Shown: positions 15,070-23,773 of the stretch, one piece after another | Layout of the letters: every line of letters begins with the position of its first letter | Position numbering within the stretch: position 1 is the stretch's first letter | Assembly: GCA_946481425.1 (NCBI GenBank) | Contig: CAMLNT010000013.1 | Coordinates: 1-23,773, forward strand | DNA: 23,773 nucleotides | Source: an uncultured Brevundimonas sp. | GTDB lineage: Bacteria > Pseudomonadota > Alphaproteobacteria > Caulobacterales > Caulobacteraceae | Direction: 5' to 3' | Translations under genes and position numbers: made by a program | Notes under the pieces: generated by a model | Seen by the model: the letters and a program-made list of their open reading frames with translations, nothing else | What the model was told of the DNA's origin: nothing | Database searches by the model: none

Positions 15070-15969
15070 ATGACCGCCTATCTCTACGGCCGCCCGCCGC
15101 TGGTGTTTGATCCGCCGACGAATGCGATCCAGACCTCGCCGCTCATTCCGGGCTCGGCGAGCCTGGAGGATGTGCTCGAGGGCGCGGCCGACGCCACGAC
15201 GATCCTGGCCCCACCGGGGGCGATCGAGCGGCGCTACACTCTGGCTCTGGCGCTCAGGGCCCTGAGGCCGGGCGGCAAGCTCGACATCATGGCGCCCAAG
15301 GACAAGGGCGGCGCGCGTCTGAAGAAGGACCTTCAGGGCTTTGGCCTGGAGGGGGAGGAAACGGCGAAGGCGCATCATCGGCGTATCCAGCTGAGCCGGC
15401 CGGAAGCCGTCGATGGCCTCGACGCCGCCATCCGTGCCGGCGCGCGACAGAGGGTCGAGGGCCTGGACGCCTGGTCGCAGCCCGGGATCTTCGCCTGGGA
15501 CCGGATCGATCCGGGCAGCGCGCTGCTCGCCCAGCACCTTGCACCGCTGGCGGGGGCAGGCGCCGATCTGGGATGTGGCTACGGCGCCCTGGCGACCGTG
15601 GCGCTGGCGTCCCCAGCCGTGGCCTCGTTGCGGCTGATCGACCTGGACCGTCGGGCCGTCGAGGCGGCCAGGCTGAATGTTCAGGACCCGCGGGCCAGTT
15701 TCGAATGGGCGGATGTCCGAACCCTGGCTGTGACGGGAACGCTCGACTTCGTTGTTTCCAACCCGCCGTTCCACGACGGCGGTGAAGAGGACCGGCGGCT
15801 GGGGCAGGGCTTCATCCGGCAGGCCTCCGCCTTGCTGAGGCGCGGGGGCGTGGCGTGGATCGTGGCCAACCGTCACCTGCCCTATGAGCGAGAGCTCAAT
15901 GGCGCTTTTGGCCGGGTCCGGCCGGTGGTCGAAGGCGCCGGCTACAAGGTCTTCGAGGCCGTAAAATGA
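15070..15969 (+). CDS. RsmC-like class I SAM-dependent rRNA methyltransferase
   Basis: A 299-residue methyltransferase of the small-domain (MTS) family, related to RsmC/RlmG, which methylate guanine N2 in ribosomal RNA. QPGIFAWDRID near residue 137 matches the RsmC-type linker; ADLGCGYGAL (165-174) is the SAM-binding loop; LIDLDRRAVEAARLN follows; SNPPFHDGG (230-238) is the N-P-P-F catalytic motif. The N-terminal half is the degenerate methyltransferase-like domain of RsmC. The ATG at 15070 begins the conserved part, although the frame is open upstream to 14686. No ribosome site is visible before it (TATAGCCCGCGC precedes the ATG), so the message may be leaderless. It overlaps the pseudouridine synthase by ATGA. 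Confidence 0.85.
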   Translation: MTAYLYGRPPLVFDPPTNAIQTSPLIPGSASLEDVLEGAADATTILAPPGAIERRYTLALALRALRPGGKLDIMAPKDKGGARLKKDLQGFGLEGEETAKAHHRRIQLSRPEAVDGLDAAIRAGARQRVEGLDAWSQPGIFAWDRIDPGSALLAQHLAPLAGAGADLGCGYGALATVALASPAVASLRLIDLDRRAVEAARLNVQDPRASFEWADVRTLAVTGTLDFVVSNPPFHDGGEEDRRLGQGFIRQASALLRRGGVAWIVANRHLPYERELNGAFGRVRPVVEGAGYKVFEAVK

Positions 15970-16700
15970 AGACGCCGTCGATGCGGATGGACCGGTTCCT
16001 GGGCTCCCTGGGCTACGGCTCGCGGCGCGATATCGCCGAACTGGCGCGGCTGGGGGCGATCACTCTCGACGACGCGGACCTGACTGACGCCTCGACGCGC
16101 ATCTCGATCACGCCCGACCTGCCCAGCCGGATGACTGTGGACGGCGAGCCCGTCGATCCGCCTCAGGGGTTGGTGATCCTGCTGAACAAGCCGCTGGGCA
16201 TGACCTGCTCCCATAAGGAGAACGGGCCGCTCGTCTATGATGTGTTGCCGAGCCGCTGGCGGCGGCGCGACCCGGCGATCTCCACGGTAGGCAGGCTCGA
16301 CAAGGAGACTTCGGGCCTACTGTTGATGACCGACGACGGGGACCTGCTGCACCGGATCATCTCGCCGAAACGCCATGTGCCGAAGGTCTACAGGGCGACG
16401 CTGGCGCGGCCGCTCAACGGCGCGGAAGGCGCGCTTTTCGCCTCGGGCCAGCTGATGCTCGACGGCGACGACAAGCCGCTGAAACCGGCCGGGCTGGAGG
16501 TGCTGTCCCCGACCGAGGCGAGGCTGACAGTGACGGAGGGCCGCTATCACATGGTGCGCCGGATGTTTGCCGCCGCCGGCAATCACGTCGAGGCCTTGCA
16601 CCGCGAAAGGCTCGGTAGACTCGAGATGCCCGGAGATCTCCAACCGGGACAGTGGCGCCTGCTCGACGCTGCCGGGATCGCGGCGATCTTTTCGGCCTAG
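15966..16700 (+). CDS. rsuA: 16S rRNA pseudouridine synthase, RsuA family
   Basis: A 244-residue enzyme that converts a uridine in small-subunit rRNA to pseudouridine (position 516 in E. coli, known for RsuA). Residues 7-63 form an S4 RNA-binding domain ([21 protein letters not shown]). The catalytic domain has the motif [11 protein letters not shown] with Asp112, [12 protein letters not shown] upstream, and the KVYRAT and [11 protein letters not shown] motifs after it. The ATG overlaps the preceding stop, so it is translationally coupled to the methyltransferase, and both modify rRNA. RluB/RluE-like specificity cannot be fully excluded. Its TAG stop shares a CTAG palindrome with the convergent kinase gene. 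Confidence 0.92.
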   Translation: MKTPSMRMDRFLGSLGYGSRRDIAELARLGAITLDDADLTDASTRISITPDLPSRMTVDGEPVDPPQGLVILLNKPLGMTCSHKENGPLVYDVLPSRWRRRDPAISTVGRLDKETSGLLLMTDDGDLLHRIISPKRHVPKVYRATLARPLNGAEGALFASGQLMLDGDDKPLKPAGLEVLSPTEARLTVTEGRYHMVRRMFAAAGNHVEALHRERLGRLEMPGDLQPGQWRLLDAAGIAAIFSA

Positions 16701-18742
16701 GCCGCCGCCGCTGCAGGCGAGGCGGCCAGGGCCTGGCTGATGGCGTTGATGAGCACGGGTGGCGTGATCGGCTTGGTCAGGTGAGCATCGGCGCCGGCCG
16801 CACGACTGGCCGCGGCGTGCTCCGGCAGGGCGTTGGCGGTCAGCATCAGGATCGGCGTGGCGGGCAGGTTCAAGGCCCGTTCGCGCGCGCGGATGGCCCG
16901 AACGGCGCTGAGGCCGTCCATCACCGGCATCTGCACGTCCATCAGGATTACGTCAAAGTCACCGGCCTGGAAGGCGGCCACAGCCTCTTCCCCGTTCTCG
17001 ACTGAGGTCAAGTCCACATCGACCTGGGCCAGGATCAGCTCGACGACCTTGCGGTTGGTGGCATGGTCGTCCGCCATGAGGACGCGCACCGGACGATCAC
17101 TGTCGACGGGATGTGCGCTGGCGTCTGGAGCGCGGCTGTCCTCGACTTCGGCCAGAGGCAGGGTGACGGTGAAGGTCGAGCCTTCGCCGGGGGTGCTCTC
17201 GCAGACGAGCGTGCCGCCCATGCGCGCGACGAGGTCCCCGGAAACGGACAGGCCGAGCCCTGCGCCGTCGAACCGGCGGGTCATCGAGCCGTCGGCCTGA
17301 GAGAACCGCGCGAAGGCGCGCGCCTTTCCATCCGCGTCGAGGCCCACGCCCGTGTCCTGAACGCACAGGCTCACGGCGTCCGGGGTGGCTGTGACCGTCA
17401 GTCGGATCTCGCCGCGTTCGGTGAACTTGACCGCATTGTTCAGTAGGGCGCCCAGGATCTGGCGCAGGCGCACAGGGTCGCCCTGGCGGACCGATCCGAT
17501 GACCGCGTCGGCCTCGACATGGAAGGCCAGACCCTTGGCCTCGGCCTGAACCTGGGCAAAGGCGGCCACCGCGCCGACGGCCTCATAAAGCGGGAAGGGC
17601 TGGTCCTCGATCGTCAGCTCGTCGGCATCGAGACGGGCGAGGTCGAGCACATCGGACAGCAGCCGCTCCAGCGTCGCACCCGATCCATGGATGATTTCGG
17701 CCATTTCGCGTTCCCGCGCGGTGGACGCCGTCTGGGCCAAGAGCCCGGCCATGCCGACGACGCCGTTCAGGGGCGTGCGAATCTCGTGGCTCATGTTGGC
17801 CAGGAACTCGGACTTGGCGCGTTCGGCGACCTTGGCCTCCTCGGCGGCCTTGTCGCGTTGAGCCAGAACCGCGGCGATCGGCAGGGTGACCAGCGGCAGC
17901 ATGGCCAGGCCCACCTGCAGTTCGAACAGTTCCGGCCGGATTCCGGCTGTGTCCGGAGCGACCGGACCAAGGCCGAGGAGATTGAACGAGATCGCCAAGG
18001 TGCCGGCCCAGAGAACAGAGCCGGCGGCGCCGATTGGGCCGAAACGAAGGGTCGCAAGCACTGTCAGGGGCGCCAGCAGCGTCAGTGCTCCTGATCCGGA
18101 ATGCACCAGCAGGTAGCAGCCGCCCGCGATGGCGGCGAGCATCAACGCCGCCTGCGCCATGTCTCGCTTGCGCGCAAGGCGCGCCAGGTGCTGGCGCGTC
18201 AGGACCATGCCGAACGGCACGAAGATCGCCATGCCGAGGGCGTCTGCGGCGAAATAGTCCCACCAGACCTGGCCCAGGGCTCCGCCGCCCAGCTGGGCGA
18301 GGATGGGCATGGCTGCGGTCGCCGCGACCGCCGGGGCGATAATGGCGGCGCACACAAGGAATCCGGCCAGCGGCCAAGGCTCGCAAAGATCCTTGCCGAT
18401 GAGGTTGAACCGCGCCAGCAGCAGCACGGCGATCCCGATCTCGATGATGTTCGTCAGGGAGATAATCATGGCGCCGAGCAGCGGCGCGCCAGCGAACATG
18501 ACGGCCACGACCATGGCGGCATAGGCTGCGAGACCCACTCCCCCGCGCCAGGACCAGTCCTTGGGGCCCCGCAGGATGGCCAGGATGATCAGGGCGTTCG
18601 TCGGCCAGACGGCGGTCAGGGTATTGAAGCTCGTCCAGGCCACCGCCGCGAGCGAGACCGCCGTCGCCGCCACGCCGAGCGCGACGAGCGCCAGCACTCT
18701 CGCCAGAAGGCGCCGTGGTGACAGGGTCTGGGCATTCTGCAC
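16697..18742 (-). CDS. MASE1-type hybrid sensor histidine kinase with receiver domain
   Basis: A 681-residue membrane kinase. The first ~290 residues are hydrophobic with about eight helices of the MASE1 type ([16 protein letters not shown], then [13 protein letters not shown]). A short coiled linker ([19 protein letters not shown]) leads to the HisKA domain with His319 in [12 protein letters not shown]. The ATPase domain has [15 protein letters not shown] and [10 protein letters not shown] receiver domain from about residue 550 has Asp602 in [12 protein letters not shown] and a later Lys in LTKP. The start is GTG at 18742 with GGAGG six bases upstream. No separate response regulator or Hpt protein is nearby. 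The signal is unknown. It is divergent from trpF. Confidence 0.92.
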   Translation of the reverse strand: MQNAQTLSPRRLLARVLALVALGVAATAVSLAAVAWTSFNTLTAVWPTNALIILAILRGPKDWSWRGGVGLAAYAAMVVAVMFAGAPLLGAMIISLTNIIEIGIAVLLLARFNLIGKDLCEPWPLAGFLVCAAIIAPAVAATAAMPILAQLGGGALGQVWWDYFAADALGMAIFVPFGMVLTRQHLARLARKRDMAQAALMLAAIAGGCYLLVHSGSGALTLLAPLTVLATLRFGPIGAAGSVLWAGTLAISFNLLGLGPVAPDTAGIRPELFELQVGLAMLPLVTLPIAAVLAQRDKAAEEAKVAERAKSEFLANMSHEIRTPLNGVVGMAGLLAQTASTAREREMAEIIHGSGATLERLLSDVLDLARLDADELTIEDQPFPLYEAVGAVAAFAQVQAEAKGLAFHVEADAVIGSVRQGDPVRLRQILGALLNNAVKFTERGEIRLTVTATPDAVSLCVQDTGVGLDADGKARAFARFSQADGSMTRRFDGAGLGLSVSGDLVARMGGTLVCESTPGEGSTFTVTLPLAEVEDSRAPDASAHPVDSDRPVRVLMADDHATNRKVVELILAQVDVDLTSVENGEEAVAAFQAGDFDVILMDVQMPVMDGLSAVRAIRARERALNLPATPILMLTANALPEHAAASRAAGADAHLTKPITPPVLINAISQALAASPAAAAA

Positions 18743-18799
18743 GACGGCCCTCCGAAGATCAGAAGGAGCCGTAACCTCAACATCGCTAAGACGGCGCTA

Positions 18800-18815
18800 A
18801 TGACGAATCCGTCAT
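18800..18815. promoter_or_regulatory. Inverted repeat in the kinase/trpF divergent promoter region
   Basis: ATGACG and CGTCAT form a perfect 6-bp inverted repeat around AATC. Just upstream, GCTAAGACG and GCTAATGACG repeat directly. It lies 28 bases before trpF and 58 bases before the kinase start, which suits an operator. No regulator is identified. Confidence 0.4.
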
Positions 18816-18842
18816 GTGGCCGGCGTCGTGCTAGGGAGCAGC

Positions 18843-19493
18843 ATGGTCAGGACCAAGATCTGTGGCGTGAAGACGGCCGAGGCGGTGCGGGCAGCGGCCG
18901 ACGGCGGCGCGTCCTTAGTGGGTCTGGTGTCGTTCGCGCCCAGCCCTCGCCATCTCGGACTCGATGCCATGACGGCCCTGGTGAGGGAAACCGGCCGGCC
19001 GCTTCCGGTGGCGGTGCTCACGGTCGACGCCGGTGACGCCGAACTTGACGCGATCATGCAGGCGGTGCGTCCCGACTATCTTCAGCTGCATGGCTCCGAG
19101 ACGATCGATCGGGCGCGGGCCGTGCGGGACCGCACGGGCGCGCGGATCATCAAGGCCCTAGGGGTGTCTTCGACGGAGGATCTCGCAGAGGTCGCGGGTT
19201 GGGATCTGGCGGTCGACCATCTGCTGTTCGACGCTCGGCCACCGAAGGGCGCAGACCGGCCGGGCGGCCTGGGCCATGCCTTTGACTGGGGCTTGCTGTC
19301 CGGGTTGCGCCTGACAAGGCCGTGGTTCCTCGCCGGCGGGCTGACGCCCGAGAACGTCGGCCAGGCAATCGTGCGAACGGGTGCGCCGATGGTGGACGTC
19401 TCGTCTGGCGTCGAAAGCGTAGCGGGTGTTAAGGACATCGGCCTGATCCAGGCCTTCCTGGATCACGTAAACTCCGTCTCCCCGCGGCAGTGA
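18843..19493 (+). CDS. trpF: Phosphoribosylanthranilate isomerase
   Basis: A 216-residue TIM-barrel enzyme that converts N-(5-phosphoribosyl)anthranilate to CdRP in tryptophan synthesis. KICGVK at residue 4 holds the catalytic Cys; [23 protein letters not shown] and [13 protein letters not shown] follow, and DVSSGVES is the phosphate-binding end. The ATG at 18843 follows GGGAG and begins right before KICG; the frame stays open to 18816. It is first of trpF-trpB-trpA-accD-folC, the typical alphaproteobacterial order. No Trp-rich leader peptide is seen upstream, so attenuation is unlikely. Confidence 0.95.
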   Translation: MVRTKICGVKTAEAVRAAADGGASLVGLVSFAPSPRHLGLDAMTALVRETGRPLPVAVLTVDAGDAELDAIMQAVRPDYLQLHGSETIDRARAVRDRTGARIIKALGVSSTEDLAEVAGWDLAVDHLLFDARPPKGADRPGGLGHAFDWGLLSGLRLTRPWFLAGGLTPENVGQAIVRTGAPMVDVSSGVESVAGVKDIGLIQAFLDHVNSVSPRQ

Positions 19494-19503
19494 GCAAAGC
19501 CAA

Positions 19504-20712
19504 GTGACCTTATCCAACGCCTATGTCTGGCCGGACGACCAGGGCCGTTTCGGGCCCTATGGCGGTCGGTTCGTATCCGAAACCCTGATGCCCGCGATCC
19601 ATGAGCTCGACGCCGCCTATGCCGAGGCCAAGGCAGACCCGAGCTTCCAGGCCGAGCTGGACGGCTTTCTGGAGCACTACGTCGGCCGCGCCAGCCCGCT
19701 CTACTTCGCCGAGCGCCTGACCGAGCATTTCGGCGGTGCGCGCATCTGGCTGAAGCGCGAGGACCTGAATCACACCGGCGCGCACAAGATCAATAACTGC
19801 ATGGGCCAGATTCTCCTGGCCCGCCGCATGGGCAAGACGCGGATCATCGCCGAGACGGGTGCGGGTCAGCACGGCGTGGCCTCGGCCACGGTCAGCGCCC
19901 GCTTCGGTCTGCCCTGCACCGTCTACATGGGCGCGGTCGACGTCGAGCGGCAGCAGCCGAACGTCTTCCGCATGAAGCTCCTCGGCGCCGAAGTCTTCCC
20001 GGTTACCTCGGGCGCGGCGACCCTAAAGGACGCCATGAACGAGGCCATGCGCGATTGGGTCACCAATGTCGGCGACACCTATTACATCATCGGCACGGCG
20101 GCGGGCCCGGCGCCCTATCCGGCCATGGTGCGCGACTTCCAGTCGGTGATCGGCAACGAGATCCGCAAACAGTCTTTGGCCCAGATAAACAGACTGCCCG
20201 ACGCTGTCGTCGCCTGCATTGGCGGCGGATCCAATGCGATCGGCGCTTTCCACCCCTTCATTGGGGACGAAGACGTGCGCCTGATCGGGGTCGAGGCGGG
20301 GGGCTATGGGCTCGACACGCCAGACCATGCGGCGAGCCTGAAGGGCGGGCGTCCCGGCGTGCTGCACGGCAACCGGACCTACCTGCTGCAGGACGACGAC
20401 GGCCAGATCGTCGAGGGTCACTCGATCTCGGCGGGGCTGGACTATCCCGGCATCGGGCCGGAGCACGCCTGGCTGCACGACATCGGTCGGGCTGAATATC
20501 GCTCCGCTACCGATCAGGAGGCGCTGGACGCCTTCCAGCTCTGCTCGAAGCTCGAGGGCATCATCCCGGCGCTGGAGCCCTCCCATGCGCTGGCCCGGGC
20601 CGGCGAGATCGCCCGCGAGGTCGGTCAGGACGGCGATATCGTCCTGCTGATGAGCGGCCGGGGGGACAAGGACATCTTCACCGTGGCCAAGCACCTGGGG
20701 GTGGAGCTGTGA
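19504..20712 (+). CDS. trpB: Tryptophan synthase beta subunit
   Basis: A 402-residue PLP enzyme that joins indole and serine to make tryptophan, working as an alpha2-beta2 complex with TrpA. PLP-lysine is Lys95 in [24 protein letters not shown] holds the catalytic Glu117; [10 protein letters not shown] binds the cofactor phosphate. [17 protein letters not shown] at the N-terminus is the usual TrpB1 signature, so this is not the TrpB2 type. The start is GTG at 19504, ten bases after the trpF stop, with only a weak ribosome site. Its last bases overlap the trpA start by four. Confidence 0.97.
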   Translation: MTLSNAYVWPDDQGRFGPYGGRFVSETLMPAIHELDAAYAEAKADPSFQAELDGFLEHYVGRASPLYFAERLTEHFGGARIWLKREDLNHTGAHKINNCMGQILLARRMGKTRIIAETGAGQHGVASATVSARFGLPCTVYMGAVDVERQQPNVFRMKLLGAEVFPVTSGAATLKDAMNEAMRDWVTNVGDTYYIIGTAAGPAPYPAMVRDFQSVIGNEIRKQSLAQINRLPDAVVACIGGGSNAIGAFHPFIGDEDVRLIGVEAGGYGLDTPDHAASLKGGRPGVLHGNRTYLLQDDDGQIVEGHSISAGLDYPGIGPEHAWLHDIGRAEYRSATDQEALDAFQLCSKLEGIIPALEPSHALARAGEIAREVGQDGDIVLLMSGRGDKDIFTVAKHLGVEL

Positions 20713-21548
20713 CCACCGCCCGTATCGATGCCCGATTCGCGGCCCTGAGGGCCGAGGGCCGGGCCGCCTTCGTGGCCTATGTGATGGCCGGCGACCCCTC
20801 CCGTGAGGAGGCGCTTGAGATCCTGCGCGGCCTCCCCGCGGCCGGCGCCGACATCATCGAGCTGGGCTTTCCCTTCTCCGACCCGATGGCCGAGGGGCCG
20901 CCGATCCAGAAGGCGGCGCTGAGGGGTCTGAAAGCCGGACTGACGATGAAGGGCACGCTGGCGCTGGCGGCCGACTTCCGTGCCGGAGACGCCGATACGC
21001 CGCTGATCCTGATGGGCTACCTGAACCCGATCGAGACGATGGGCTACGAAGCCTTCGCGAGCCTGTGCGCCGACTCAGGCGTGGACGGGCTGATCGTCGT
21101 GGATTGCCCGCCGGAAGAAGCGGGGCCGCTGACCGACGCGCTGGACGCCCATCACATTGCCTTGATCCGTCTGGCGACCCCCACCACCGATGACGACCGC
21201 CTGAAGGTGGTGGCCGAGCGTACAAGCGGCTTTGTCTATTACGTTTCGGTGGCCGGCGTGACGGGCGTGAAGGAGGCGGATGCCTCGGCCGTCGCGCCCG
21301 CGGTAGTTCGCGTTAGGGAAGCTTCCGGCTTGCCCGTGGCCGTCGGTTTCGGCATCAAGACGCCCCAGCGGGCTGCTCAGGTCGCGCGCGTCGCCGACGC
21401 GGTCGTGGTCGGATCGGCCCTGGTGGAAGAGATCGATCGCGCTCTAGGCGAGAACCGACCGGCGGGCCCGGCCGTTCTGTCGAAAGCGCATGAGTTGGCC
21501 CAGGCCGTGCGGACCGCGCGGCTCGCGCCGGAAGGCAAAGAGCGTTAG
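20709..21548 (+). CDS. trpA: Tryptophan synthase alpha subunit
   Basis: A 279-residue TIM-barrel enzyme that cleaves indole-3-glycerol phosphate to indole, which is channelled to TrpB. Glu51 in [10 protein letters not shown] corresponds to catalytic Glu49. The position of catalytic Asp60 (in ADGP of Salmonella TrpA) is Glu62 here, in [22 protein letters not shown] carries the substrate-contact Tyr, and VGFGIKTP and [11 protein letters not shown] form the phosphate site. The start is GTG overlapping the trpB stop as GTGA, so translation is coupled, which suits one-to-one subunit synthesis. All other features look functional. Confidence 0.96.
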   Translation: MTTARIDARFAALRAEGRAAFVAYVMAGDPSREEALEILRGLPAAGADIIELGFPFSDPMAEGPPIQKAALRGLKAGLTMKGTLALAADFRAGDADTPLILMGYLNPIETMGYEAFASLCADSGVDGLIVVDCPPEEAGPLTDALDAHHIALIRLATPTTDDDRLKVVAERTSGFVYYVSVAGVTGVKEADASAVAPAVVRVREASGLPVAVGFGIKTPQRAAQVARVADAVVVGSALVEEIDRALGENRPAGPAVLSKAHELAQAVRTARLAPEGKER

Positions 21549-21551
21549 ACG

Positions 21552-22481
21552 ATGGCCATGGCCGGAAAACCCGACGATCCGACCGGACCGCAGCGTCCGC
21601 CCGCCGAGCGGCGCCAGCGTGGCGGCGGCTGGCTGGCGCGCATCGCGCCCGGCGTTCGCAAGATCGTGGGCCGCAGGGACACGCCTGAGAACCTGTGGGT
21701 CAAGGATCCCGATACCGGTGAGATGATCTATCGCCCCGAGCTGGAGGCGGCCCTGTGGGTCACCCCGTCGGGCAAGCACATGCGGATCAATGCCGGTCAG
21801 CGGCTGTCGATCACCTTCGATGGCGGCCAGTACGAGGCCCTGCCGACCCCGGACGTTCCGGAAGACCCGCTGAAGTTCTCCGATGGCCGGCCCTATCGGG
21901 AACGCCTGAATTCGGCGCGCAAGGCGTCGGGGACAAAGGATGTCATGTCGATCGGCTTTGGCCGTATCCGTGACGAATACGCCGTGGTGCTGGTGCAGGA
22001 CTTCGCCTTCATGGGCGGGTCGCTGGGCATGGCCGCCGGCGAAGGCTTCATCACCGCCGCCCGCGCGGCGATCGAGCGCGGTTGCCCGATGGTGTGCTTC
22101 ACGGCCGCGGGTGGCGCGCGCATGCAGGAAGGCGCGCTGTCCCTGATGCAGATGGCCCGCACGACCCTGGCCATCAACGAGATCAAGGCGGCGGGCCTGC
22201 CCTACATCGTGGTCCTGACCGATCCCACGACCGGTGGGGTCACGGCCTCTTATGCGATGCTCGGCGATGTGCATCTGGCCGAACCGGGGGCCCTGATTGG
22301 TTTCGCCGGCCCGCGCGTGATCGAGCAGACCATCCGCGAGAAGCTGCCGCCTGGCTTCCAGCGCTCCGAGTACCTTCAGGAGAAGGGCATGGTCGACAAG
22401 GTCGTGCCGCGCGCCGAACTGCCGGATACGCTCGGTCGGATCCTTTCGGTCCTGATGGACGGTCGTCGCAAGGCGGCCTAA
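21552..22481 (+). CDS. accD: Acetyl-CoA carboxylase carboxyltransferase beta subunit (zinc cysteines absent)
   Basis: A 309-residue subunit that, with AccA, transfers the carboxyl group from biotin to acetyl-CoA to give malonyl-CoA for fatty-acid synthesis. The crotonase-like domain is intact: GGSLGMAAGEGF, FTAAGGARMQEGALSL, TDPTTGGVTASYAMLGD and GFAGPRVIEQTI. The N-terminal zinc-ribbon region aligns well (ENLWVKDPDTGEMIYRPELE, then LWVTPSGKHMRI), but the four cysteines of E. coli AccD are Asp52, Thr55, Thr71 and Gly74. The only cysteines lie later, in RGCPMVCF. The ATG at 21552 lies three bases after the trpA stop; a second ATG at 21558 is possible. It is co-transcribed with trp genes and folC. 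Confidence 0.95.
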   Translation: MAMAGKPDDPTGPQRPPAERRQRGGGWLARIAPGVRKIVGRRDTPENLWVKDPDTGEMIYRPELEAALWVTPSGKHMRINAGQRLSITFDGGQYEALPTPDVPEDPLKFSDGRPYRERLNSARKASGTKDVMSIGFGRIRDEYAVVLVQDFAFMGGSLGMAAGEGFITAARAAIERGCPMVCFTAAGGARMQEGALSLMQMARTTLAINEIKAAGLPYIVVLTDPTTGGVTASYAMLGDVHLAEPGALIGFAGPRVIEQTIREKLPPGFQRSEYLQEKGMVDKVVPRAELPDTLGRILSVLMDGRRKAA

Positions 22482-22491
22482 CCCTTCCCGC

Positions 22492-23773
22492 GTGAAGGAC
22501 CCGATCTCCCAACGCCTCGCCGCGCGGCATCCGCAGCGGATCGACCTGTCGCTGGAGCGCATCCGGCGGCTGCTGGCGGCTGTCGGTGACCCGCAGGATC
22601 GCCTTCCGCCGGTCGTCCATGTGGCCGGGACCAACGGAAAAGGCTCGACGGTCGCCTTTCTGCGCGCGATGGCGGAGGCGGACGGGCGCAGGACACATGT
22701 ATATACATCGCCCCACCTCGTTCGGTTCAACGAGCGCATTCGCCTGGCGGGCCGTCTGATCGAAGACACTGAACTGGAAGCCATTCTCGACAGGCTAGAG
22801 GCGGTTGACGGCAACATCACGGCAACGGTGTTCGAGATGACCACGGCCGCGGCTTTCCTCGCAATGGCGGAGGTCCCGGCTGATCTGACCATCGTGGAGG
22901 TTGGGCTCGGCGGCGTACTGGACGCCACCAATGTAATTGCAACGCCGAAGCTTTCGGTCATTGCGCCGGTGGATCTGGACCATGCGGAGTTCCTAGGCAC
23001 GGACCTCGCCGGCGTGGCCCAGGAGAAGGCGGGAATCCTGAAGCGTGGCAGGCCGGCGGTGATCGCCCGCCAACAGGACACGGCGCTTGCGGTGATCGAG
23101 GCGCAGGCCGAACGGGTGGGCGCGCCGTTGACGATCATGGGCCGGGATTTCGACGCCTGGGCCGAGCGCGGCGGGCTGATCTATCAGGGAGAGGACCGTC
23201 TGCTGGACCTCCCGGCGCCGGGTCTGACCGGGCCGCATCAGGCGGACAACGCGGGCCTGGCGGTCGCGGCGGCCCTGCAGGTGGGGTTTTCGGAGGAAGC
23301 GATCGCGAACGGCCTGAAGGCCGTTCGCTGGCCGGGGCGTATGCAGCCACTGACGGCCGGCCCCTATGCCGAGGCGGCTCGCCGGGTCGGGGCCGAGCTG
23401 TGGCTCGACGGCGGGCACAATCCGCATGCTGCGCGCGCCGTGGCCGATGCGGTGATGCAACTGGACCTGCGCAGCCCGCGGCCGCTGGCGCTGATCGTCG
23501 GGATGCTGGCGAACAAGGATGCGGACGGCTTCTTCCAGGCCCTGGCCCTGACCGGGGCGCCGGTCTTCACCGTGCCGTTCGAGGGGGCCTGTCACGAACC
23601 GGTGGCCCTGGCGCGGGCCGCTCAGAAGGTTGGCCTGAGGGCCCAGTCGGCGCCCAACGTCGAGGTGGCCCTGAAGGTCGCGCTCAGCGAGGGCGCGGGC
23701 CGGGTCCTGATCTGTGGCTCGCTGTATCTGGCCGGAGAGGTGCTGGGGGCGTCCCAGGCGACCTGGCCGAGCT
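22492..23773 (+). CDS. folC: Folylpolyglutamate synthase / dihydrofolate synthase (3' end beyond window)
   Basis: An incomplete gene: about 427 codons are visible and the frame is still open at the right edge, so the protein is nearly full length for FolC (about 420-440). It adds glutamate to dihydropteroate and folates using ATP. VVHVAGTNGKGSTVAFLRA is the P-loop; YTSPHLVRFNERI is the folate loop; EVGLGG-V-LDATNV is the Mg-binding motif, with Val where most FolC have Arg; APVDLDHAEFLG and AQEKAGILKRG follow; WPGRMQ and LDGGHNPHA mark the C-terminal domain. GTG 22492 is the first possible start after an in-frame stop, ten bases after accD, without a clear ribosome site. Confidence 0.93.
   Translation, partial: MKDPISQRLAARHPQRIDLSLERIRRLLAAVGDPQDRLPPVVHVAGTNGKGSTVAFLRAMAEADGRRTHVYTSPHLVRFNERIRLAGRLIEDTELEAILDRLEAVDGNITATVFEMTTAAAFLAMAEVPADLTIVEVGLGGVLDATNVIATPKLSVIAPVDLDHAEFLGTDLAGVAQEKAGILKRGRPAVIARQQDTALAVIEAQAERVGAPLTIMGRDFDAWAERGGLIYQGEDRLLDLPAPGLTGPHQADNAGLAVAAALQVGFSEEAIANGLKAVRWPGRMQPLTAGPYAEAARRVGAELWLDGGHNPHAARAVADAVMQLDLRSPRPLALIVGMLANKDADGFFQALALTGAPVFTVPFEGACHEPVALARAAQKVGLRAQSAPNVEVALKVALSEGAGRVLICGSLYLAGEVLGASQATWPS
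22697..22708. other. AT-rich 12-bp palindrome inside folC
   Basis: ATGTATATACAT is a perfect palindrome within a very GC-rich gene. It encodes part of the segment before the conserved TSPHL motif and uses codons (GTA, TAT, ACA) that are rare in the neighbouring genes. Confidence 0.6.

Noticed and set aside
18800..18842. trp leader peptide/attenuator before trpF
   Set aside because: The short frame starting at 18800 has no tandem Trp codons, and no terminator/antiterminator pair is visible.
21444..23138. 564-codon minus-strand frame opposite trpA, accD and folC
   Set aside because: The sense strand carries three clear conserved genes; the antisense product is low-complexity and arginine-rich.

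Overview
The window is very GC-rich, gene-dense alphaproteobacterial chromosome, most likely from the Caulobacteraceae (Caulobacter/Brevundimonas-like). This is inferred from the order trpF-trpB-trpA-accD-folC, a class I lysyl-tRNA synthetase, a TadG-like VWA protein, the short S24 regulator family, many GTG/TTG starts and 4-bp start/stop overlaps. Genus is not proven by the sequence alone. I see no tRNA, rRNA, CRISPR array, insertion sequence, integrase or attachment site. No gene-free stretch exceeds about 150 bases. I called 21 complete genes, plus one truncated gene at each end of the window.

Left part (1-6357): the tail of an unidentified gene and a bidirectional terminator; an OmpA-family lipoprotein on the minus strand; then, divergently, a 2-oxoglutarate/Fe(II) oxygenase, the peptidoglycan glycosyltransferase MtgA, an M2 (ACE-like) zinc dipeptidase lipoprotein and a TadG-like von Willebrand protein. 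Most of these act at the cell envelope.

Middle part (6358-10999): a ligase-associated DNA exonuclease (minus) is divergent from a two-gene operon of PaaI-type hotdog thioesterases. Next come two small tandem paralogues of unknown function that share a conserved C-terminal tail, a small multi-pass membrane protein, and an S24/LexA-like self-cleaving regulator. This run (8413-10432) is the least explained part of the window. A glycine-zipper/SH3 periplasmic protein converges on it.

Right part (11089-23773): lysK and an AsmA-family protein (minus); a divergent two-gene rRNA-modification operon (RsmC-like methyltransferase and RsuA-like pseudouridine synthase); a MASE1 hybrid histidine kinase (minus) whose stop codon shares a CTAG palindrome with rsuA; and the operon trpF-trpB-trpA-accD-folC. 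That operon joins the last steps of tryptophan synthesis to malonyl-CoA and folate metabolism. folC runs off the right end.

The most notable observations are: the tandem paralogues and their 34-nt near-identical segment; an AccD in which all four zinc-ribbon cysteines are replaced; a TrpA with Glu at the position of catalytic Asp60; a FolC with Val in place of the usual Arg in its GGRLD motif; a pair of thioesterases whose active-site motifs look complementary; and two consecutive genes whose probable TTG starts take their Shine-Dalgarno sequence from the 3' arm of a hairpin. These could be lineage traits rather than new systems, and I cannot decide that without alignments.
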